A stretch of 64,000 bases of DNA from Blastococcus sp. PRF04-17 (GCF_023016265.1 NZ_CP095412.1:3658001-3722000); one strand, 5' to 3'; numbered from the stretch's first letter, positions 15,610 through 26,493 are shown. The notes: generated by a model not told the origin, from the letters alone. Made by a program: numbers and translations.

Positions 15610-16349
15610 CGCAGACCGTCCGGGAGCATGCCCGCCAGCCGTCGCACGGCCCGGTGCTGGAGCGCCTTGATCGCGCCGTCCTTCTTGCCCATGATCTCGG
15701 CGGTCTCCGAGACCGACAGGCCGTGGATGAAGCGCAGGACGATGCACTCCTGCTGCTCGCTGCCGAGCTGCTGCACGCACGCCAGCAGCTCCTGATTCGT
15801 CAGGTGCGCGACCACGGCGTCCTCGGGTCCGTCGGTGACCCGATCGGCGTCCCGCATGTCGGCGGTGGCGACCTCCAGCCGGTAGCGACTGCTCTTCACG
15901 TGGTCCAGCACGATGTTGCGGGCGATGGTGACCAGCCACGCGCCCACGTCCCGCCCCTGGAACGACAGCGAATCGATCCGGCGCAGCGCCCGCACGAAGG
16001 TCTCGCTCGTGACGTCCTCGGCCGTCGCCCGGTCCCCGACCCGGTGGTAGACGTACCGGTGGACCATCGTCACGTAGTGGTCGTACAGCTCGCCGAACGC
16101 CTCGGCGTCCCCCTCCTGGGCCCGGCGCACCATCGCCCAGACGTCGACGCCCTCGGGGTCGGGCGGAACGGCGACGTTCGGCTCGTCGGCCGACTCGGTG
16201 GTCGGTGCCACGGCTTGCGCGGGAATGCCCTGCGGAGGGATCCCCGGGGCGCTCGCCCGAGGGAAGGGCGTCGGTCGCACGCTCGGCCCGGGCGTCGGCC
16301 GCGGCAGGGCGTCGGCGGCCTGCGGCTCCGCGTCCAGGGGGTGCGCCAT
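15606..16349 (-). CDS. ECF RNA polymerase sigma factor, BldN/AdsA-like
   Basis: 247 residues: a disordered Pro-rich N-terminal extension (1-65), sigma region 2 (about 70-140, FGELYDHYVTMVHRYVYHRV and AEDVTSETFVRALRRIDSL), and sigma region 4 (about 185-240, ECIVLRFIHGLSVSETAEIM). An N-terminal extension is also seen in Streptomyces BldN, which is made as a pro-protein. The role here, such as cell-surface or development genes, is inferred only. It is the first gene of a three-frame unit with the 39-aa ORF and the DUF5667 protein, divergent from the AMP ligase across 193 bp. Confidence 0.88.
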   Translation of the reverse strand: MAHPLDAEPQAADALPRPTPGPSVRPTPFPRASAPGIPPQGIPAQAVAPTTESADEPNVAVPPDPEGVDVWAMVRRAQEGDAEAFGELYDHYVTMVHRYVYHRVGDRATAEDVTSETFVRALRRIDSLSFQGRDVGAWLVTIARNIVLDHVKSSRYRLEVATADMRDADRVTDGPEDAVVAHLTNQELLACVQQLGSEQQECIVLRFIHGLSVSETAEIMGKKDGAIKALQHRAVRRLAGMLPDGLR

Positions 16350-16542
16350 GCGCGGCTCCGACCTCCTCGTCAGCCCGCGGACCTGGACGTCTTCCCCCGG
16401 CGCGCCCGGCGGGGAACGGGCACGCGCGTGCTGCGGGTCTCACCCCATGGTGACAACATCGCCCCAGCCCGTCCACGCGAGCCGGTCCGAGAACACCTGT
16501 CCGTGTGCTCGCCGGCCCCACAGCAGCGCCACCGGAGGAGAC

Positions 16543-18089
16543 GTGTCCCAGGGAGGTATGTCGCTGGCCGCGCTCGTGCGCGCCGCCGCCCGGCGCAGAC
16601 CCGAGGCGCCCGCCGTCGTGGCCGGCGACCAGCGGCTGACGTGGACCGAACTGGACGCCGAGGTCGACCGCGCTGCGGCGGCTTCGCGGGGCACGGGCTG
16701 ACGCCCGGTGACCGGGTCGCCGTCCAGCTGCCCAACGGCCTGCCCTGGTTGCGGGCCACGCTCGGCGCGCTGCGCGCCGGGCTGGTCGTCGTCCCGGTGA
16801 ACACCGCGTACACCGATCCCGAACTCGAGTACGTGCTGACCGACTCCCGCGCCGCCCTGCTCGTGGCGGCGACCGACCGGGCCCCGCTGGCCGGCGTGCC
16901 GGTGTGTGCCGGGCCACCACAGGCGGAGGGCCCCGTGCCCAAGGTGGACGAGGACCCCTCCGCACCCGCCTTCCTGGCCTACACCAGCGGGACGACGGGC
17001 CGCCCCCGCGGCGCGATCCTGACGGCGGCGGCGCTGCGCGCCAATCAGCAGCAGTGCCTCGCGATGGTCCCGCCCCCGGTGCGTGCGGACGACCGGGTCC
17101 TCCTCGTCCTGCCGCTGTTCCACGTCTACGGGCTCAACGCCGGCTTCGGCCTGGTCGCGGCCACCGGTGCCTGCGCCGTGCTGCAGGAGGCGTTCGACCC
17201 GGCCGCCGCACTCGCCGTCATGGCCGAGGAGCACGTGACCGCCGTCCCGGGCGCCCCGCCGATGTACCAGGCGTGGCTGGCCATGGCCGACGGGGTCGGC
17301 AGCGACGCCGACCTGCGCCGGGGCTTCGCCGCCGTGCGCATGGCCTCCTCCGGAGCCGCGCCCCTGCCGGAGGACGTCTGGACGGCGATGCGCGAGCGGG
17401 CAGCGGTGACGGTGTGGGAGGGCTATGGCCTCACCGAGGCGTCCCCGGTGGTGGCGAGCACGCTGGCCACCGGACGGGCCAAGCCCAACTGCATCGGTGG
17501 GCCGCTGCCCGGGCTCGAACTGGAGCTGCGCGACACCGCCACCGGCGAGGACGGGGAAGGGAGGAACGCCGGCCCCGACGAGCACCTGGAGGGGCCGGGC
17601 GAGATCTGGGTACGCGGACCGAACCTCTTCTCCGGTTACTGGCCCGACGGCGCCGACGGACCGGGGCCCGACGGCTGGCTCGGCACCGGTGACCTGGCCT
17701 ATCACGACGCCGATGGCGACCTGCACCTCGTCGACCGCCGCGCGGACCTGATCCTGGTGAGCGGTTTCAACGTCTACCCGGCCGAGGTCGAGCGGGTGCT
17801 CGACACCCATCCGGCGGTCGCGGAGAGCGCGGTCATCGGCGTCCCGGACCCGAGGACCGGCTCGGCGGTCCGCGCGGTCGTCGTCGTCCGGCCGGGGGAA
17901 CGGCTCACGTTCGCCGACCTGCAGGCGCACGCGGCCGAGTCGCTGGCCCGGTACAAGGTGCCGACGTCGGTGCACTTCCTCCCGTCGCTGCCGCACTCGC
18001 TCACCGGCAAGGTCAGCCGCGCCCGCCTCCGCGAGCTGGGCCTCACCGGGGGAGAGCTGGCCGCCGAGGAGATCGCCGCCGGTGACTGA
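16543..18089 (+). pseudogene. Acyl-CoA synthetase / AMP-dependent ligase, frameshifted near 16680
   Basis: ANL-superfamily ligase that activates a carboxylic acid with ATP and transfers it to CoA. Core motifs are AYTSGTTGRPRGAILTAAAL (P-loop-like A3), VWEGYGLTEASPVV (A5), GWLGTGDLAYHDADGDL (A7), VSGFNVYPAEVE (A8) and the catalytic Lys in HSLTGKVSRARL. The frame breaks after EVDRAAA, where GCGGCGGCTTC is probably GCGGCGGGCTTC; adding one G joins the N-terminal 50 residues to the rest (about 515 in total). The GTG at 16543 has GGAGG 4 nt upstream; ATG 16558 is possible. The acyl substrate is unknown. Confidence 0.82.
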
Positions 18090-18336
18090 CGACCAGCCGA
18101 GGCTGCAGCTGCTCACCCGGGCCGGGTGTCACCTCTGCGAGGTCGCGGCCGAGACCCTCGCGCGCGTGGCGGCGGATGCCGGGCTGGAACCGGTGGCGGT
18201 GGACGTGGACGCCGATCCCGAGCTGCAGGCCGAGTACGGCGACCGCGTGCCGGTCGTCCTGCTCGACGGGCGGGAGCACTCCTACTTCACCGTGGACGTC
18301 GATCGACTGCGCCGGGACCTCGAGCGGCACCCCTGA
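18082..18336 (+). CDS. Glutaredoxin-like thioredoxin-fold protein
   Basis: 84 residues with the CxxC redox pair in LTRAGCHLCEVAAETLARV near residues 11-29 and the cis-Pro segment DRVPVVLLDG. This is the short actinobacterial glutaredoxin-like family found just before hemA (Rv0508). It probably reduces disulfides or mixed thiols; the partner is unknown. Translation is coupled to the ligase by an 8-nt overlap. It precedes the Rex operator region, which fits a redox neighbourhood. Confidence 0.85.
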   Translation: MTDDQPRLQLLTRAGCHLCEVAAETLARVAADAGLEPVAVDVDADPELQAEYGDRVPVVLLDGREHSYFTVDVDRLRRDLERHP

Positions 18337-18413
18337 CACCGCCCGCCAGGGTGTCCTCCACCACAGCGCCACCCGTTCGGGCCGGTCAGCGCGCAGCCGT
18401 CGGATCGGCGACT

Positions 18414-18431
18414 TTGTTCCTGCGTTCACAA
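18414..18431. promoter_or_regulatory. Rex operator-like site upstream of rex-hemA
   Basis: TTGTTCCTGCGTTCACAA compared with the Rex consensus TTGTGAA-N4-TTCACAA: the right half is perfect and the left half keeps TTGT but has TCC for GAA. It lies 92 bp before the rex start codon. Autoregulation of rex-hem operons by Rex is established in Streptomyces; occupancy here is inferred. Confidence 0.6.
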
Positions 18432-18522
18432 GCGGCTACCGTGGCGGACGCGGGTGGTCGTCGCCCGCGTCATTCTGTCCCGCGCCCTGACCGCTCCCGG
18501 GCGCGATCGCTGTGGAGAGCCC

Positions 18523-19176
18523 GTGATCCAGCCGCGGCCCCGGACCATCCCGGAGGCCACCGTCGCACGTCTGGCGGTCTACCTCCGGGTGCTGACCGCG
18601 CTGACCGAGGGTGGTCGGAGCACGGTCTCATCCGGTGAGCTGGCGGCTGCGGCCGGGGTCAACCCCGCCGGACTGCGCAAGGACCTGTCCCACCTGGGGC
18701 CCTGCGGCGTCCGCGGCGTGGGCTACGAGGTCCGCACCCTGCGCGACCGGATCTCCGCCGTCCTCGGTGTCGAGCGGTCCCGCGCGTGCGTGCTGGTCGG
18801 GATCGGCAACCTGGGTTCCGCCCTGGCCGACTACGCCGGCTTCGGCTCCCGCGGCTTCGAGTTCGTCGGGCTCTTCGACGCCTCGCCCGACCGCATCGGC
18901 CGGCGCATCGGCGGCCAGACCGTGCGGCCGATCGCCGAGCTCGAGGACGTCGTCGCGGCGACGCAGGCCTCCATCGGCGTCATCACGACACCGGCCGACG
19001 TCGCGCAGGCAGTCTGCGACCGCCTGGCCGCGGCCGGGGTGAGGAGCATCCTGAACTTCGCGCCGGTGACGCTCGTCGCGCCCGCCGGGATCGACGTCCG
19101 CAAGGTCGACCTCTCGGTGGAGCTGCAGGTGCTGGCGTTCATGGGCCAGCAGCGGCTGGTGGGTGAGCCGGCATGA
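18523..19176 (+). CDS. rex: Redox-sensing transcriptional repressor Rex
   Basis: Senses the NADH/NAD+ ratio and leaves DNA when NADH rises. 217 residues: winged-helix DNA-binding domain (1-80, IPEATVARLAVYLRVL and NPAGLRKDLSHLG), Rossmann NADH domain with VGIGNLGSALADYAGF, and a C-terminal swapped helix (LQVLAFMGQQRL). The GTG at 18523 has GGAG 5 nt upstream; a longer frame back to 18454 crosses the likely promoter. It heads the heme operon and overlaps hemA by 4 nt, as in Streptomyces rex-hemACD. Candidate targets in this window are the sites at 18414 and 41766. Confidence 0.94.
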   Translation: MIQPRPRTIPEATVARLAVYLRVLTALTEGGRSTVSSGELAAAAGVNPAGLRKDLSHLGPCGVRGVGYEVRTLRDRISAVLGVERSRACVLVGIGNLGSALADYAGFGSRGFEFVGLFDASPDRIGRRIGGQTVRPIAELEDVVAATQASIGVITTPADVAQAVCDRLAAAGVRSILNFAPVTLVAPAGIDVRKVDLSVELQVLAFMGQQRLVGEPA

Positions 19177-20516
19177 GTCTGCTCGCCGTGGGCGTGTCCC
19201 ACCAGACCGCGCCGGTGGCGCTGCTCGAGCAGTTCGCCATGGGGCCCGACGACAGGGTCAAGGCGCTGCACGAGCTCGTGCGCAGCGACCACGTCAGCGA
19301 GGCGCTGGTACTCGCCACGTGCAACCGGATCGAGGTCTTCGCCGAGGTCGAGAAGTTCCACGGCGGCGTCGCCGACGTGAGCCGCGTGCTCGCCCGCCAG
19401 GCCGGGGCGACCGTCGAGGAGCTCTCGCCGTTCGTCACCGTGCACTACGAGGACCAGGCCGTCGCCCACCTGTTCACCGTTGCGGCGGGGCTCGACTCGA
19501 TGGTCGTCGGCGAGACCCAGGTGCTCGGCCAGCTGCGCGCCGCCTACGCCCTCGCCCGTCAGGAGGGCACGGTCGGCCGGGCGCTGCACCCGGTCGCCCA
19601 GCGCGCTCTGCGCGTGGGCAAGCGCGTGCACACCGAGACCGGCATCGACCGCGCCGGCGCCTCGCTGGTGTCGGTCGCCCTCGACCACGCCGAGCAGCGC
19701 ATCGGCGGCCTGGCCGGCCGCCCGGTCCTCGTCGTCGGCGCCGGCTCGATGGGTGCCCTGGCGGCCACCACGCTGGCCCGCCGGGGCGCCGGCGTCGTGG
19801 TCAGCAGCCGCACCGAAGAGCACGCCGCGCGGTTGGCCGACACCGTCGCCGGCCGGGCCGCGCCCCTCGCCGACCTGGGCGCCGAGCTCGCCGCCGCCGA
19901 CGTGCTGGTCGCCTGCACCGGCGCCACCGGCCTGGTGGTGGGCACCGAGGTCGTGGCGGCCGCGATGCGGGGTCGCGGCGCCCGCCCGCTGGTGGTCGTC
20001 GACCTCGCGCTCCCCCGGGACGTCGATCCCCGCGTGGCCGCTCTCCCCGGCGTGCACGTGGTCGACCTGGCCCTGCTGCAGAGCGAGCGCGGCGGGCCGA
20101 CCGCCGCGCCCGTGGCGGCCGACGACGTCGCCGCCGCGCACGCGCTGGTCGAGACCGAGACCGCGCTGCTGCGTGCCGAGCGCCAGGCCGCCGAGGTGGC
20201 GCCGACCGTCTCGGCGCTGCGCAGCCAGGCCGCCGAGGTGGTCGACGCCGAACTGCTGCGGCTGGCCGGGCGGCTGCCCGACCTCGACGCGCGCGCCCGG
20301 GCCGAGATCGCCCGCACCGTCGGTCGGGTCGTGGACAAGCTGCTGCACGAGCCGACGGTCCGGGTGAAGGAGCTCGCCGCGACGTCCGGCGAGACCGACT
20401 ACGCCCGGGCCCTGCGTGCCCTGTTCGGCCTCGGCATCGACGCCCGCGTCGACACCGGCGCCCTGGCCGACGCGGTCGCCGTCGATCCCGAGCTGCACAC
20501 GGGGGATAACTCGTGA
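19173..20516 (+). CDS. hemA: Glutamyl-tRNA reductase
   Basis: First step of C5-pathway tetrapyrrole synthesis: Glu-tRNA(Glu) plus NADPH to glutamate-1-semialdehyde. 447 residues; the nucleophile is Cys50 in [10 protein letters not shown], followed by the NADPH-binding domain ([20 protein letters not shown] near residue 187) and a C-terminal helical dimerisation domain. The ATG lies in an ATGA overlap with rex, so heme supply is translationally tied to the NADH sensor. HemL, the next enzyme, is at 24530 in the same run. Confidence 0.97.
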   Translation: MSLLAVGVSHQTAPVALLEQFAMGPDDRVKALHELVRSDHVSEALVLATCNRIEVFAEVEKFHGGVADVSRVLARQAGATVEELSPFVTVHYEDQAVAHLFTVAAGLDSMVVGETQVLGQLRAAYALARQEGTVGRALHPVAQRALRVGKRVHTETGIDRAGASLVSVALDHAEQRIGGLAGRPVLVVGAGSMGALAATTLARRGAGVVVSSRTEEHAARLADTVAGRAAPLADLGAELAAADVLVACTGATGLVVGTEVVAAAMRGRGARPLVVVDLALPRDVDPRVAALPGVHVVDLALLQSERGGPTAAPVAADDVAAAHALVETETALLRAERQAAEVAPTVSALRSQAAEVVDAELLRLAGRLPDLDARARAEIARTVGRVVDKLLHEPTVRVKELAATSGETDYARALRALFGLGIDARVDTGALADAVAVDPELHTGDNS

Positions 20517-21466
20517 CCGCGGACCTCGGCACCGTCACGTCGGTCCTCCGGCTCGGCACCCGCGCCAGCCTGCTCGCGCGAACCCAGTCGCAGGCGGTCG
20601 CCGACGCGCTGACGAGCGCGACCGGCGCCCCGGTGGAGCTGGTGCCCATCGTCACCGAGGGGGACCGCTCCGCCGCGGCGATCACCCAGCTCGGGGGCAC
20701 GGGCGTGTTCGTGGCGGCCCTGCGCGAGGCACTGCTCGCCGGTGAGGTCGACCTCGCGGTGCACAGCTACAAGGATCTGCCGACCGCGCCGGCGCCCGGG
20801 CTGAGCCTGGCCGCCGTCCCGGGTCGGGAGGACCCGCGCGACGCCCTCGTGGCCCGGGACGGGCTCACCCTCGGTGAGCTGCCGGCCGGGTCGAAGGTCG
20901 GCACCGGTGCGCCGCGGCGGGTCGCCCAGCTGCGCGCCCTCGGCCTGGGGCTGGAGATCGTGCCGATCCGCGGCAACGTGGACACGCGCCTCGGTCGCGT
21001 CCTCGGCCCGGCTGCCGATCTCGACGCCGTCGTCCTGGCCCGCGCCGGGCTGTCCCGCCTGGGCCGGCTCGACGTCATCACCGAGACGCTCGACCCGTTG
21101 CAGGTACTGCCGGCTCCGGCGCAGGGCGCACTCGCCGTCGAGTGCCGGACCAGCGATTCCCGCACCCGGGAGCTCGTCGGCCGACTCGAGGACCCGCTCG
21201 TCCGGGCCTGCGTCGTCGCGGAGCGCACCACTCTCGCCACGCTCGAGGCCGGCTGCAGCGCACCGGTCGCCGCCTACGCCGAGGTCGCCGAGGGCGAGCA
21301 CGGGCCCGAACTGTTCCTCCGGGCGTCGGTGACCGCGATCGACGGCACCGACGCCGTCCGCGGCTCGGCGACCGGGCCGCTGGCCGCGGCCGCGGCCCTG
21401 GGCCGCGGCCTCGCGGCCGAGTTGCTCGACCGCGGCGCGGCCGCACTGATGGCGGTCGCGCCGTGA
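20513..21466 (+). CDS. hemC: Hydroxymethylbilane synthase (porphobilinogen deaminase)
   Basis: Polymerises four porphobilinogens to hydroxymethylbilane in the cytosol. 317 residues: [14 protein letters not shown] at the N-terminus, the active-site HSYKDLPTA segment, [10 protein letters not shown], and Cys248 in [15 protein letters not shown], which carries the dipyrromethane cofactor. The GTG at 20513 overlaps the hemA stop (GTGA). A 64-bp gap follows before hemD, the only sizeable gap in the hem run. Confidence 0.97.
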   Translation: MTADLGTVTSVLRLGTRASLLARTQSQAVADALTSATGAPVELVPIVTEGDRSAAAITQLGGTGVFVAALREALLAGEVDLAVHSYKDLPTAPAPGLSLAAVPGREDPRDALVARDGLTLGELPAGSKVGTGAPRRVAQLRALGLGLEIVPIRGNVDTRLGRVLGPAADLDAVVLARAGLSRLGRLDVITETLDPLQVLPAPAQGALAVECRTSDSRTRELVGRLEDPLVRACVVAERTTLATLEAGCSAPVAAYAEVAEGEHGPELFLRASVTAIDGTDAVRGSATGPLAAAAALGRGLAAELLDRGAAALMAVAP

Positions 21467-21530
21467 CCGCCCCCACACCCCAGACCCCAACACAAGCCCG
21501 AACCGATCGGGCCAGGATCAGGAGCACGCG

Positions 21531-23065
21531 ATGACGCGCAACCGCGCGACCGCCGCCGGCCGAGTCGTCTTCGTCGGCGCAGGGCCGGGCGACCCCGGCA
21601 TGCTCACCGCCCGGGCCACCGACGCCCTGGCGCAGGCAGCACTCGTCCTCGTCGACCCCGACGTCTCGCCCGCCGTCCAGGCGGCCGTCCGCGACGCCCA
21701 CCCGGCGCTCGAGCTCGAGACGGCGATCGGGGAGCCGGCCGAGGTGGCCAAGGCCGCCGTCGCCGCCGCCAAGACCGGCGCTGTCGTCGTGCGGCTGGTC
21801 GCCGGCGACCCGTACACCTCCGACGGGGCGGTGAAGGAGGCGCTCGCCGTCGGGCGCACCTCCGTGCCCTTCGACGTCGTCCCCGGCGTGGCCACCGCCA
21901 CGGCGGTGCCCGCCTATGCAGGCGTGGCGCTGGGCAGCACCGCGGTCACCGCCGACCTGCGCAGCGGGGTGGACCTGACCGCGCTCACCGGTGCCGTGTC
22001 GGCCGGCGGCACCCTGGCGCTGCAGGGCAGCGCCGAGGAGCTGCCCGAGGCGGCGCTGCGCCTGATCGAGGGGGGCTGCCCGGCAGCACGCCCGTCGTGG
22101 TCACCACCGGGGGCTCCGGGACGGCGCAGAAGAGCGTCGTCGCCAAGCTCGTCACCGTGGCGGAGAAGACCGCCGGGCTGGACCCGTTCACCGGCCCGGT
22201 GGTCGCGACCGTCGGCGCGGCCGTCGACAAGCGCGCCCGGCTGTCGTGGTGGGAGAGCCGGCCACTGTTCGGGTGGCGGGTGCTGGTGCCGCGCACCAAG
22301 GACCAGGCCGGCGAGATGAGCGATCGGCTGCGTGGGTATGGCGCCGTGCCGGTCGAGGTGCCGACCATCGCCGTCGAGCCGCCCCGCAGCCCCGCCCAGA
22401 TGGACCGCGCGATCAAGGGACTGGTCACCGGCCGCTATGGCTGGATCGTGTTCACCTCGGTCAACGCGGTGAAGGCGGTGCGCGAGAAGTTCGCCGAGCT
22501 GGGCCTCGACGCGCGGGCGTTCGCCGGCGTCAAGGTGGCCTGCGTGGGCGAGTCCACCGCGGACGCGGTGCGTGCCTTCGGCATCCAGCCGGAGCTGGTG
22601 CCGACCGGCGAGCAGTCGAGCCAGGGCCTGCTGGCCGACTTCCCGCCCTACGACGACGTGTTCGACCCGATCAACCGGGTGCTGCTCCCGCGCGCCGACA
22701 TCGCGACCGAGACGCTGGCGGCCGGTCTGGTCGAGCGCGGCTGGGAGATCGACGACGTCACCGCCTACCGGACCGTCCGGGCCGCTCCGCCGGCCGCGTC
22801 GGTGCGCGAGGCGATCAAGGGCGGCGGCTTCGACGCGGTGTGCTTCACCTCGTCGAGCACGGTGCGCAACCTGGTCGGCATCGCGGGCAAGCCGCACGCG
22901 AAGACCGTCGTCGCGGTGATCGGCCCGGCCACCGCAGCCAGCGCCCAGGAGTTCGGCCTGCGCGTCGACGTGCAGCCCGAGACTGCCGCCGTCGGGCCGC
23001 TGGTCGACGCCCTGGCCGAGTTCGCGGCGGCGCGCCGGGCCGAGGAGGAAGGCGCCGCCACGTGA
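21531..23065 (+). CDS. hemD: Uroporphyrinogen-III C-methyltransferase / synthase fusion, with an apparent 1-nt deletion at 22071-22075
   Basis: Bifunctional siroheme/heme branch protein of actinobacteria. The N-terminal half (from 21531) is a degenerate SUMT-like domain with GAGPGDPGMLTARATDAL and VRLVAGDPYTSDG; the C-terminal half is uroporphyrinogen-III synthase (GWRVLVPRTKDQAGEMSDRL, FTSVNAVKAV, FTSSSTVRNL). In the sequence as given the frame breaks at CTGATCGAGGGGGGCTGCCC; one more G yields LIEGGLPGSTPVVVTTGG and a single frame of 511 residues. An essential gene in a healthy hem operon argues for a sequencing error. SD AGGAG precedes the ATG; the stop overlaps hemB by 4 nt. Confidence 0.9.
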
Positions 23066-24054
23066 GCGCCGGCTCCTCGCCGTACCCGTTCGCTCGGGGG
23101 CGCCGACTGCGGTCGACGCCCGCGCTGCGTCGCCTGACCGCCCAGACCCGGCTGTCCCCGGCGGACTTCGTGCTGCCGGTGTTCGTCAAGCAGGGCATCG
23201 CCGACCCGGTCGCGATCTCGTCGATGCCCGGCGTGGTCCAGCACACGCTCGACTCGCTGCGCAAGGCCGCGCAGGAGGCCGCCGAGGCCGGCGTCGGCGG
23301 GCTGATGCTGTTCGGCATACCGGGCGACAAGGACCCGGTGGGCTCGCAGGCCGACGCGGCCGACGGGATCGTCAACGTCGCGCTGCAGCAGCTGCGGGCG
23401 GACCTCGGCGACGAGCTCGTGCTCATGGCCGACCTCTGCCTCTGCGAGTACACCGACCACGGCCACTGCGGCGTGATCACCCCCGCCGGAGTTGTCGACA
23501 ACGACCCCACCCTCGACCGGTACGCCGCCGTGGCCGTCGCGCAGGCCCAGGCCGGCGCCCACGTCATCGCCCCCAGCGGGATGATGGACGGCCAGGTCGC
23601 GGCGATCCGCCGGGCCCTCGACGGCGCGGCGTACACCGAGACGCCGGTCCTGGCCTATGCGGCCAAGTACGCCTCGGGCTTCTACGGGCCGTTCCGCGAG
23701 GCGGCCGAGGGAGCGCCGCAGTTCGGCGACCGGTCGACCTACCAGATGGACCCGCCCAACGCCGACGAGGCGTTGCGCGAGGTGGCGCAGGACCTCGCGG
23801 AGGGCGCCGACGCCGTCATGGTGAAGCCGGCCCTGCCCTACCTCGACATCGTGGCCCGCGTCGCCGACGCGGTGCAGGTGCCCGTGGCGGCCTACCAGGT
23901 GAGCGGGGAGTACGCGATGGTCGAGGCGGCCGCCGCCAACGGCTGGGTCGACCGCGAGCGGGCGATCCTCGAGACGTTGACCGCCATCCGGCGGGCCGGT
24001 GCCGGCACGGTGCTGACGTACTGGGCCGTCGAAGCGGCACGCCTGCTGCGTTGA
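23062..24054 (+). CDS. hemB: Delta-aminolevulinic acid dehydratase (porphobilinogen synthase)
   Basis: Condenses two 5-aminolevulinates to porphobilinogen. 330 residues in a TIM barrel. The Cys-rich metal site [14 protein letters not shown] (near 130-143) marks the zinc-dependent type; the Schiff-base lysines are in [13 protein letters not shown] and [10 protein letters not shown]. The GTG at 23062 overlaps the hemD stop, and the TTG of the next gene overlaps its own stop, continuing the coupled chain. The preceding in-frame extension through hemD is a shadow. Confidence 0.96.
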   Translation: MSAGSSPYPFARGRRLRSTPALRRLTAQTRLSPADFVLPVFVKQGIADPVAISSMPGVVQHTLDSLRKAAQEAAEAGVGGLMLFGIPGDKDPVGSQADAADGIVNVALQQLRADLGDELVLMADLCLCEYTDHGHCGVITPAGVVDNDPTLDRYAAVAVAQAQAGAHVIAPSGMMDGQVAAIRRALDGAAYTETPVLAYAAKYASGFYGPFREAAEGAPQFGDRSTYQMDPPNADEALREVAQDLAEGADAVMVKPALPYLDIVARVADAVQVPVAAYQVSGEYAMVEAAAANGWVDRERAILETLTAIRRAGAGTVLTYWAVEAARLLR

Positions 24055-24533
24055 CCTCCTACGTCGAGCCGGGCGGCTCGTGGCGGACCTTCTCCTGGGT
24101 CGCCGGTGCCCTCGTCGGCTTCGTCGTCCTCGACCTGGTCCTGCCAGGAGGCGACCTGCCGCCGGTCCTGTGGGTGCTGGCCGTCGCCGGGGTCCTCGGC
24201 GTCGTGGGGCTGGCCACGCTGTCGGCGCGCCGGATCTGGACCGTGCGGGTGGACTCCGACGCGCTGTCGGTCGGCCGGGAGCGCGTGCGGCTGTCGGACG
24301 TCGACATCGGCCACCTGCGGGCAGTCGACTCCGGCGTCGACGCCGGCGCGCCGGTCCTCGGTGGCGGCTGGTCGCTGCCGAAGGGGCGGACCGGCCTGCC
24401 GTTGAAGCTGGACGACGGCCGCACGGTCCTCGTGCCGACGCGCAACCCGGCCGCGCTCTACGAGGCGCTGATGGTGCGCCTCGGCCAGACCCCCGACACC
24501 GCTCCGGGAGCAGAAGGGACACTGGGGGCGTGA
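24051..24533 (+). CDS. Two-helix membrane protein with PH-like cytosolic domain (Rv0513 position)
   Basis: 160 residues with two membrane helices (about 12-32 and 37-55), then a beta-rich segment [20 protein letters not shown] through [21 protein letters not shown] that resembles a small PH-like domain, as in short DUF3093-type proteins. It begins with TTG at 24051 inside the hemB stop (TTGA) and ends inside the hemL start (GTGA). The same slot after hemB holds an unknown membrane protein in mycobacteria. Its conserved place suggests a link to tetrapyrrole synthesis, but no biochemical role is known to me. Confidence 0.75.
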   Translation: MTSYVEPGGSWRTFSWVAGALVGFVVLDLVLPGGDLPPVLWVLAVAGVLGVVGLATLSARRIWTVRVDSDALSVGRERVRLSDVDIGHLRAVDSGVDAGAPVLGGGWSLPKGRTGLPLKLDDGRTVLVPTRNPAALYEALMVRLGQTPDTAPGAEGTLGA

Positions 24534-25861
24534 CCTCGCTGGACAGCACCGCCTACACCTACGAGGCCCCGGTCTCGGCCGACCTCTTCGACCGCGGCCA
24601 GCGGATCATCCCGGGTGGGGTGAACAGCCCGGTCCGCGCGTTCCGGGCGGTCGGCGGCACCCCGCGGTTCATGGCCGAGGGATCCGGCGCGTACCTCACC
24701 GACGCCGACGGACGCCGTTACGTCGACCTGGTCGCCTCGTGGGGACCGCTGATCCTCGGGCACGCGCATCCGGCCGTCGTCGAGGCCGTCATCGCCGCCG
24801 CGCGCCGCGGCACCTCGTTCGGCGCGCCCACCGAGGGCGAGCTCGAGCTGGCCGAGGAGATCCGCGCCCGGGTGGCTCCGGTCGAGCGGGTCCGCCTGGT
24901 CAACTCCGGCACCGAGGCGGTGCTGTCGGCGGTCCGGCTCGCCCGCGGCGCCACCGGGCGGCCGCTCGTGGTCAAGTTCGCCGGCAACTACCACGGCCAC
25001 GTCGACGCGCTGCTGGCCTCGGCCGGCTCGGGGGTGGCAACTCTCGGGCTCCCCGACACCCCGGGGGTCACGACCGGCGCAGCCGCGGACACGGTCGTGC
25101 TCCCCTACAACGACGTCGCGGCCGTGGAGGCGGTCTTCGCCGAGCGCGGCAGCCAGATCGCGTGCGTGATCAGCGAGGCGGCGGCCGGCAACATGGGCGT
25201 CGTCCCACCGCTGGACGGGTTCAACGGCCACCTGCGGCGGATCACCGCCGCCCACGGCGCGCTGCTAGTGCTCGACGAGGTCATGACCGGCTTCCGGGTC
25301 TCCCGCTCCGGCTGGTACGGCCTCGACCCGGTGGACGCCGACCTGTTCACCTTCGGCAAGGTCATGGGTGGTGGCCTGCCCGCCGCCGCGTTCGGTGGGC
25401 GCGCGGACCTGATGGACCAGCTGGCCCCGCTCGGGCCGGTCTACCAGGCGGGCACGTTGTCGGGGAACCCGGTGGCGGTCGCCGCGGGGCTCGCCACGCT
25501 GCGCAACTGCACCGACGAGGTCTACGCGCACTGCGACGAGGTCGCCGCCGTGCTGCGGGGCGCGGCGAGTGCGGCCCTGTTCGCCGCGGGCGTGCCGCAC
25601 CGCGTCCAGCAGGCCGGCAGCATGTTCTCGATCTTCTTCGTGCCGGACGAGCGGCAGGTGCGCGACTACGACGACGCGAGGACCCAGGACGTCGCCCGGT
25701 ACACCGCCTTCTTCCACGCGCTGCTCGCCCGTGGCGTGTACCTGCCGCCGTCGGCTTTCGAGGCGTGGTTCGTCCACGCGGCCCTGACCGGTGACGCCCT
25801 CGACCATGTCCTGGCCGCCCTGCCCGCCGCTGCCCGGGCGGCCGCGGAGGTCGCGCCGTGA
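24530..25861 (+). CDS. hemL: Glutamate-1-semialdehyde 2,1-aminomutase
   Basis: PLP enzyme converting glutamate-1-semialdehyde to 5-aminolevulinate. 443 residues; substrate-gate [17 protein letters not shown] at the N-terminus, cofactor motif [11 protein letters not shown], and the PLP-binding Lys277 in [18 protein letters not shown]. The GTG at 24530 lies in the GTGA overlap. Together with hemA, hemC, hemD and hemB it completes the route from Glu-tRNA to uroporphyrinogen III within 6.7 kb. Confidence 0.96.
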   Translation: MTSLDSTAYTYEAPVSADLFDRGQRIIPGGVNSPVRAFRAVGGTPRFMAEGSGAYLTDADGRRYVDLVASWGPLILGHAHPAVVEAVIAAARRGTSFGAPTEGELELAEEIRARVAPVERVRLVNSGTEAVLSAVRLARGATGRPLVVKFAGNYHGHVDALLASAGSGVATLGLPDTPGVTTGAAADTVVLPYNDVAAVEAVFAERGSQIACVISEAAAGNMGVVPPLDGFNGHLRRITAAHGALLVLDEVMTGFRVSRSGWYGLDPVDADLFTFGKVMGGGLPAAAFGGRADLMDQLAPLGPVYQAGTLSGNPVAVAAGLATLRNCTDEVYAHCDEVAAVLRGAASAALFAAGVPHRVQQAGSMFSIFFVPDERQVRDYDDARTQDVARYTAFFHALLARGVYLPPSAFEAWFVHAALTGDALDHVLAALPAAARAAAEVAP

Positions 25862-26493
25862 GCGAGCGGACGGTGGTCCACCTGCTGCGGCACGGGGAGG
25901 TGCACAACCCCGCGAAGGTCCTCTACGGCCGGCTGCCCGGCTACCGGCTGTCCGCGGCCGGCGAGGGCATGGCCGCCACGGCGGCGAAGTGGTTCTCCGG
26001 CAAGGACGTCACCCACCTCGTCTCCAGCCCCCTGGAGCGGGCGCAGCAGACGGCCGCGCCCATTGCCGAGTCGCTGGCCCTGCCGGTGCAGATCGACGAG
26101 CGGCTGATCGAGGCCGGCAACGCCTTCGAGGGTCTGCGGGTGGGTGTCGGCGACGGCGCCCTGCGGGTGCCCCGGCACTGGTGGAAGCTGCGCAACCCGT
26201 TCCGGCCGTCGTGGGGGGAGCCCTACGTCGAGATCGCCGCACGCATGCTCGCCGCCGTCGAGGCCGCGCGGGACGCCGCCCGCGGCCACGAGGCGGTGCT
26301 GGTCAGCCACCAGCTGCCGATCTGGACCGTGCGCCTGCACGTCGAGGGCCGCCGGTACGCCCACGACCCGCGCCGTCGGCAGTGCGGCCTGGCCAGCGTG
26401 ACGTCCCTGACCTACGACGGGGACCGGTTCGCGAGCCTGTCGTACGCAGAGCCGGCGGGTGCCACGGATCCCGACGCGGTGCCCGGGGCATGA
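25858..26493 (+). CDS. Histidine phosphatase family protein
   Basis: 211 residues of the phosphoglycerate-mutase-like fold: [12 protein letters not shown] with the phospho-accepting His near residue 12, [15 protein letters not shown] and the second His in LVSHQLPIW. It stands in the Rv0525 position between hemL and the thioredoxin-like protein, and overlaps both neighbours by 4 nt. The substrate is unknown; such enzymes range from cobalamin-type phosphatases to general small phosphatases. It is shorter than GpmA and lacks the mutase insert. Confidence 0.88.
   Translation: MSERTVVHLLRHGEVHNPAKVLYGRLPGYRLSAAGEGMAATAAKWFSGKDVTHLVSSPLERAQQTAAPIAESLALPVQIDERLIEAGNAFEGLRVGVGDGALRVPRHWWKLRNPFRPSWGEPYVEIAARMLAAVEAARDAARGHEAVLVSHQLPIWTVRLHVEGRRYAHDPRRRQCGLASVTSLTYDGDRFASLSYAEPAGATDPDAVPGA

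Noticed and set aside
15192-18089. 965-codon frame reading from the sigma region into the AMP ligase
   Set aside because: The first 500 codons are antisense to the DUF5667 and sigma genes; only the ligase part is family-like.
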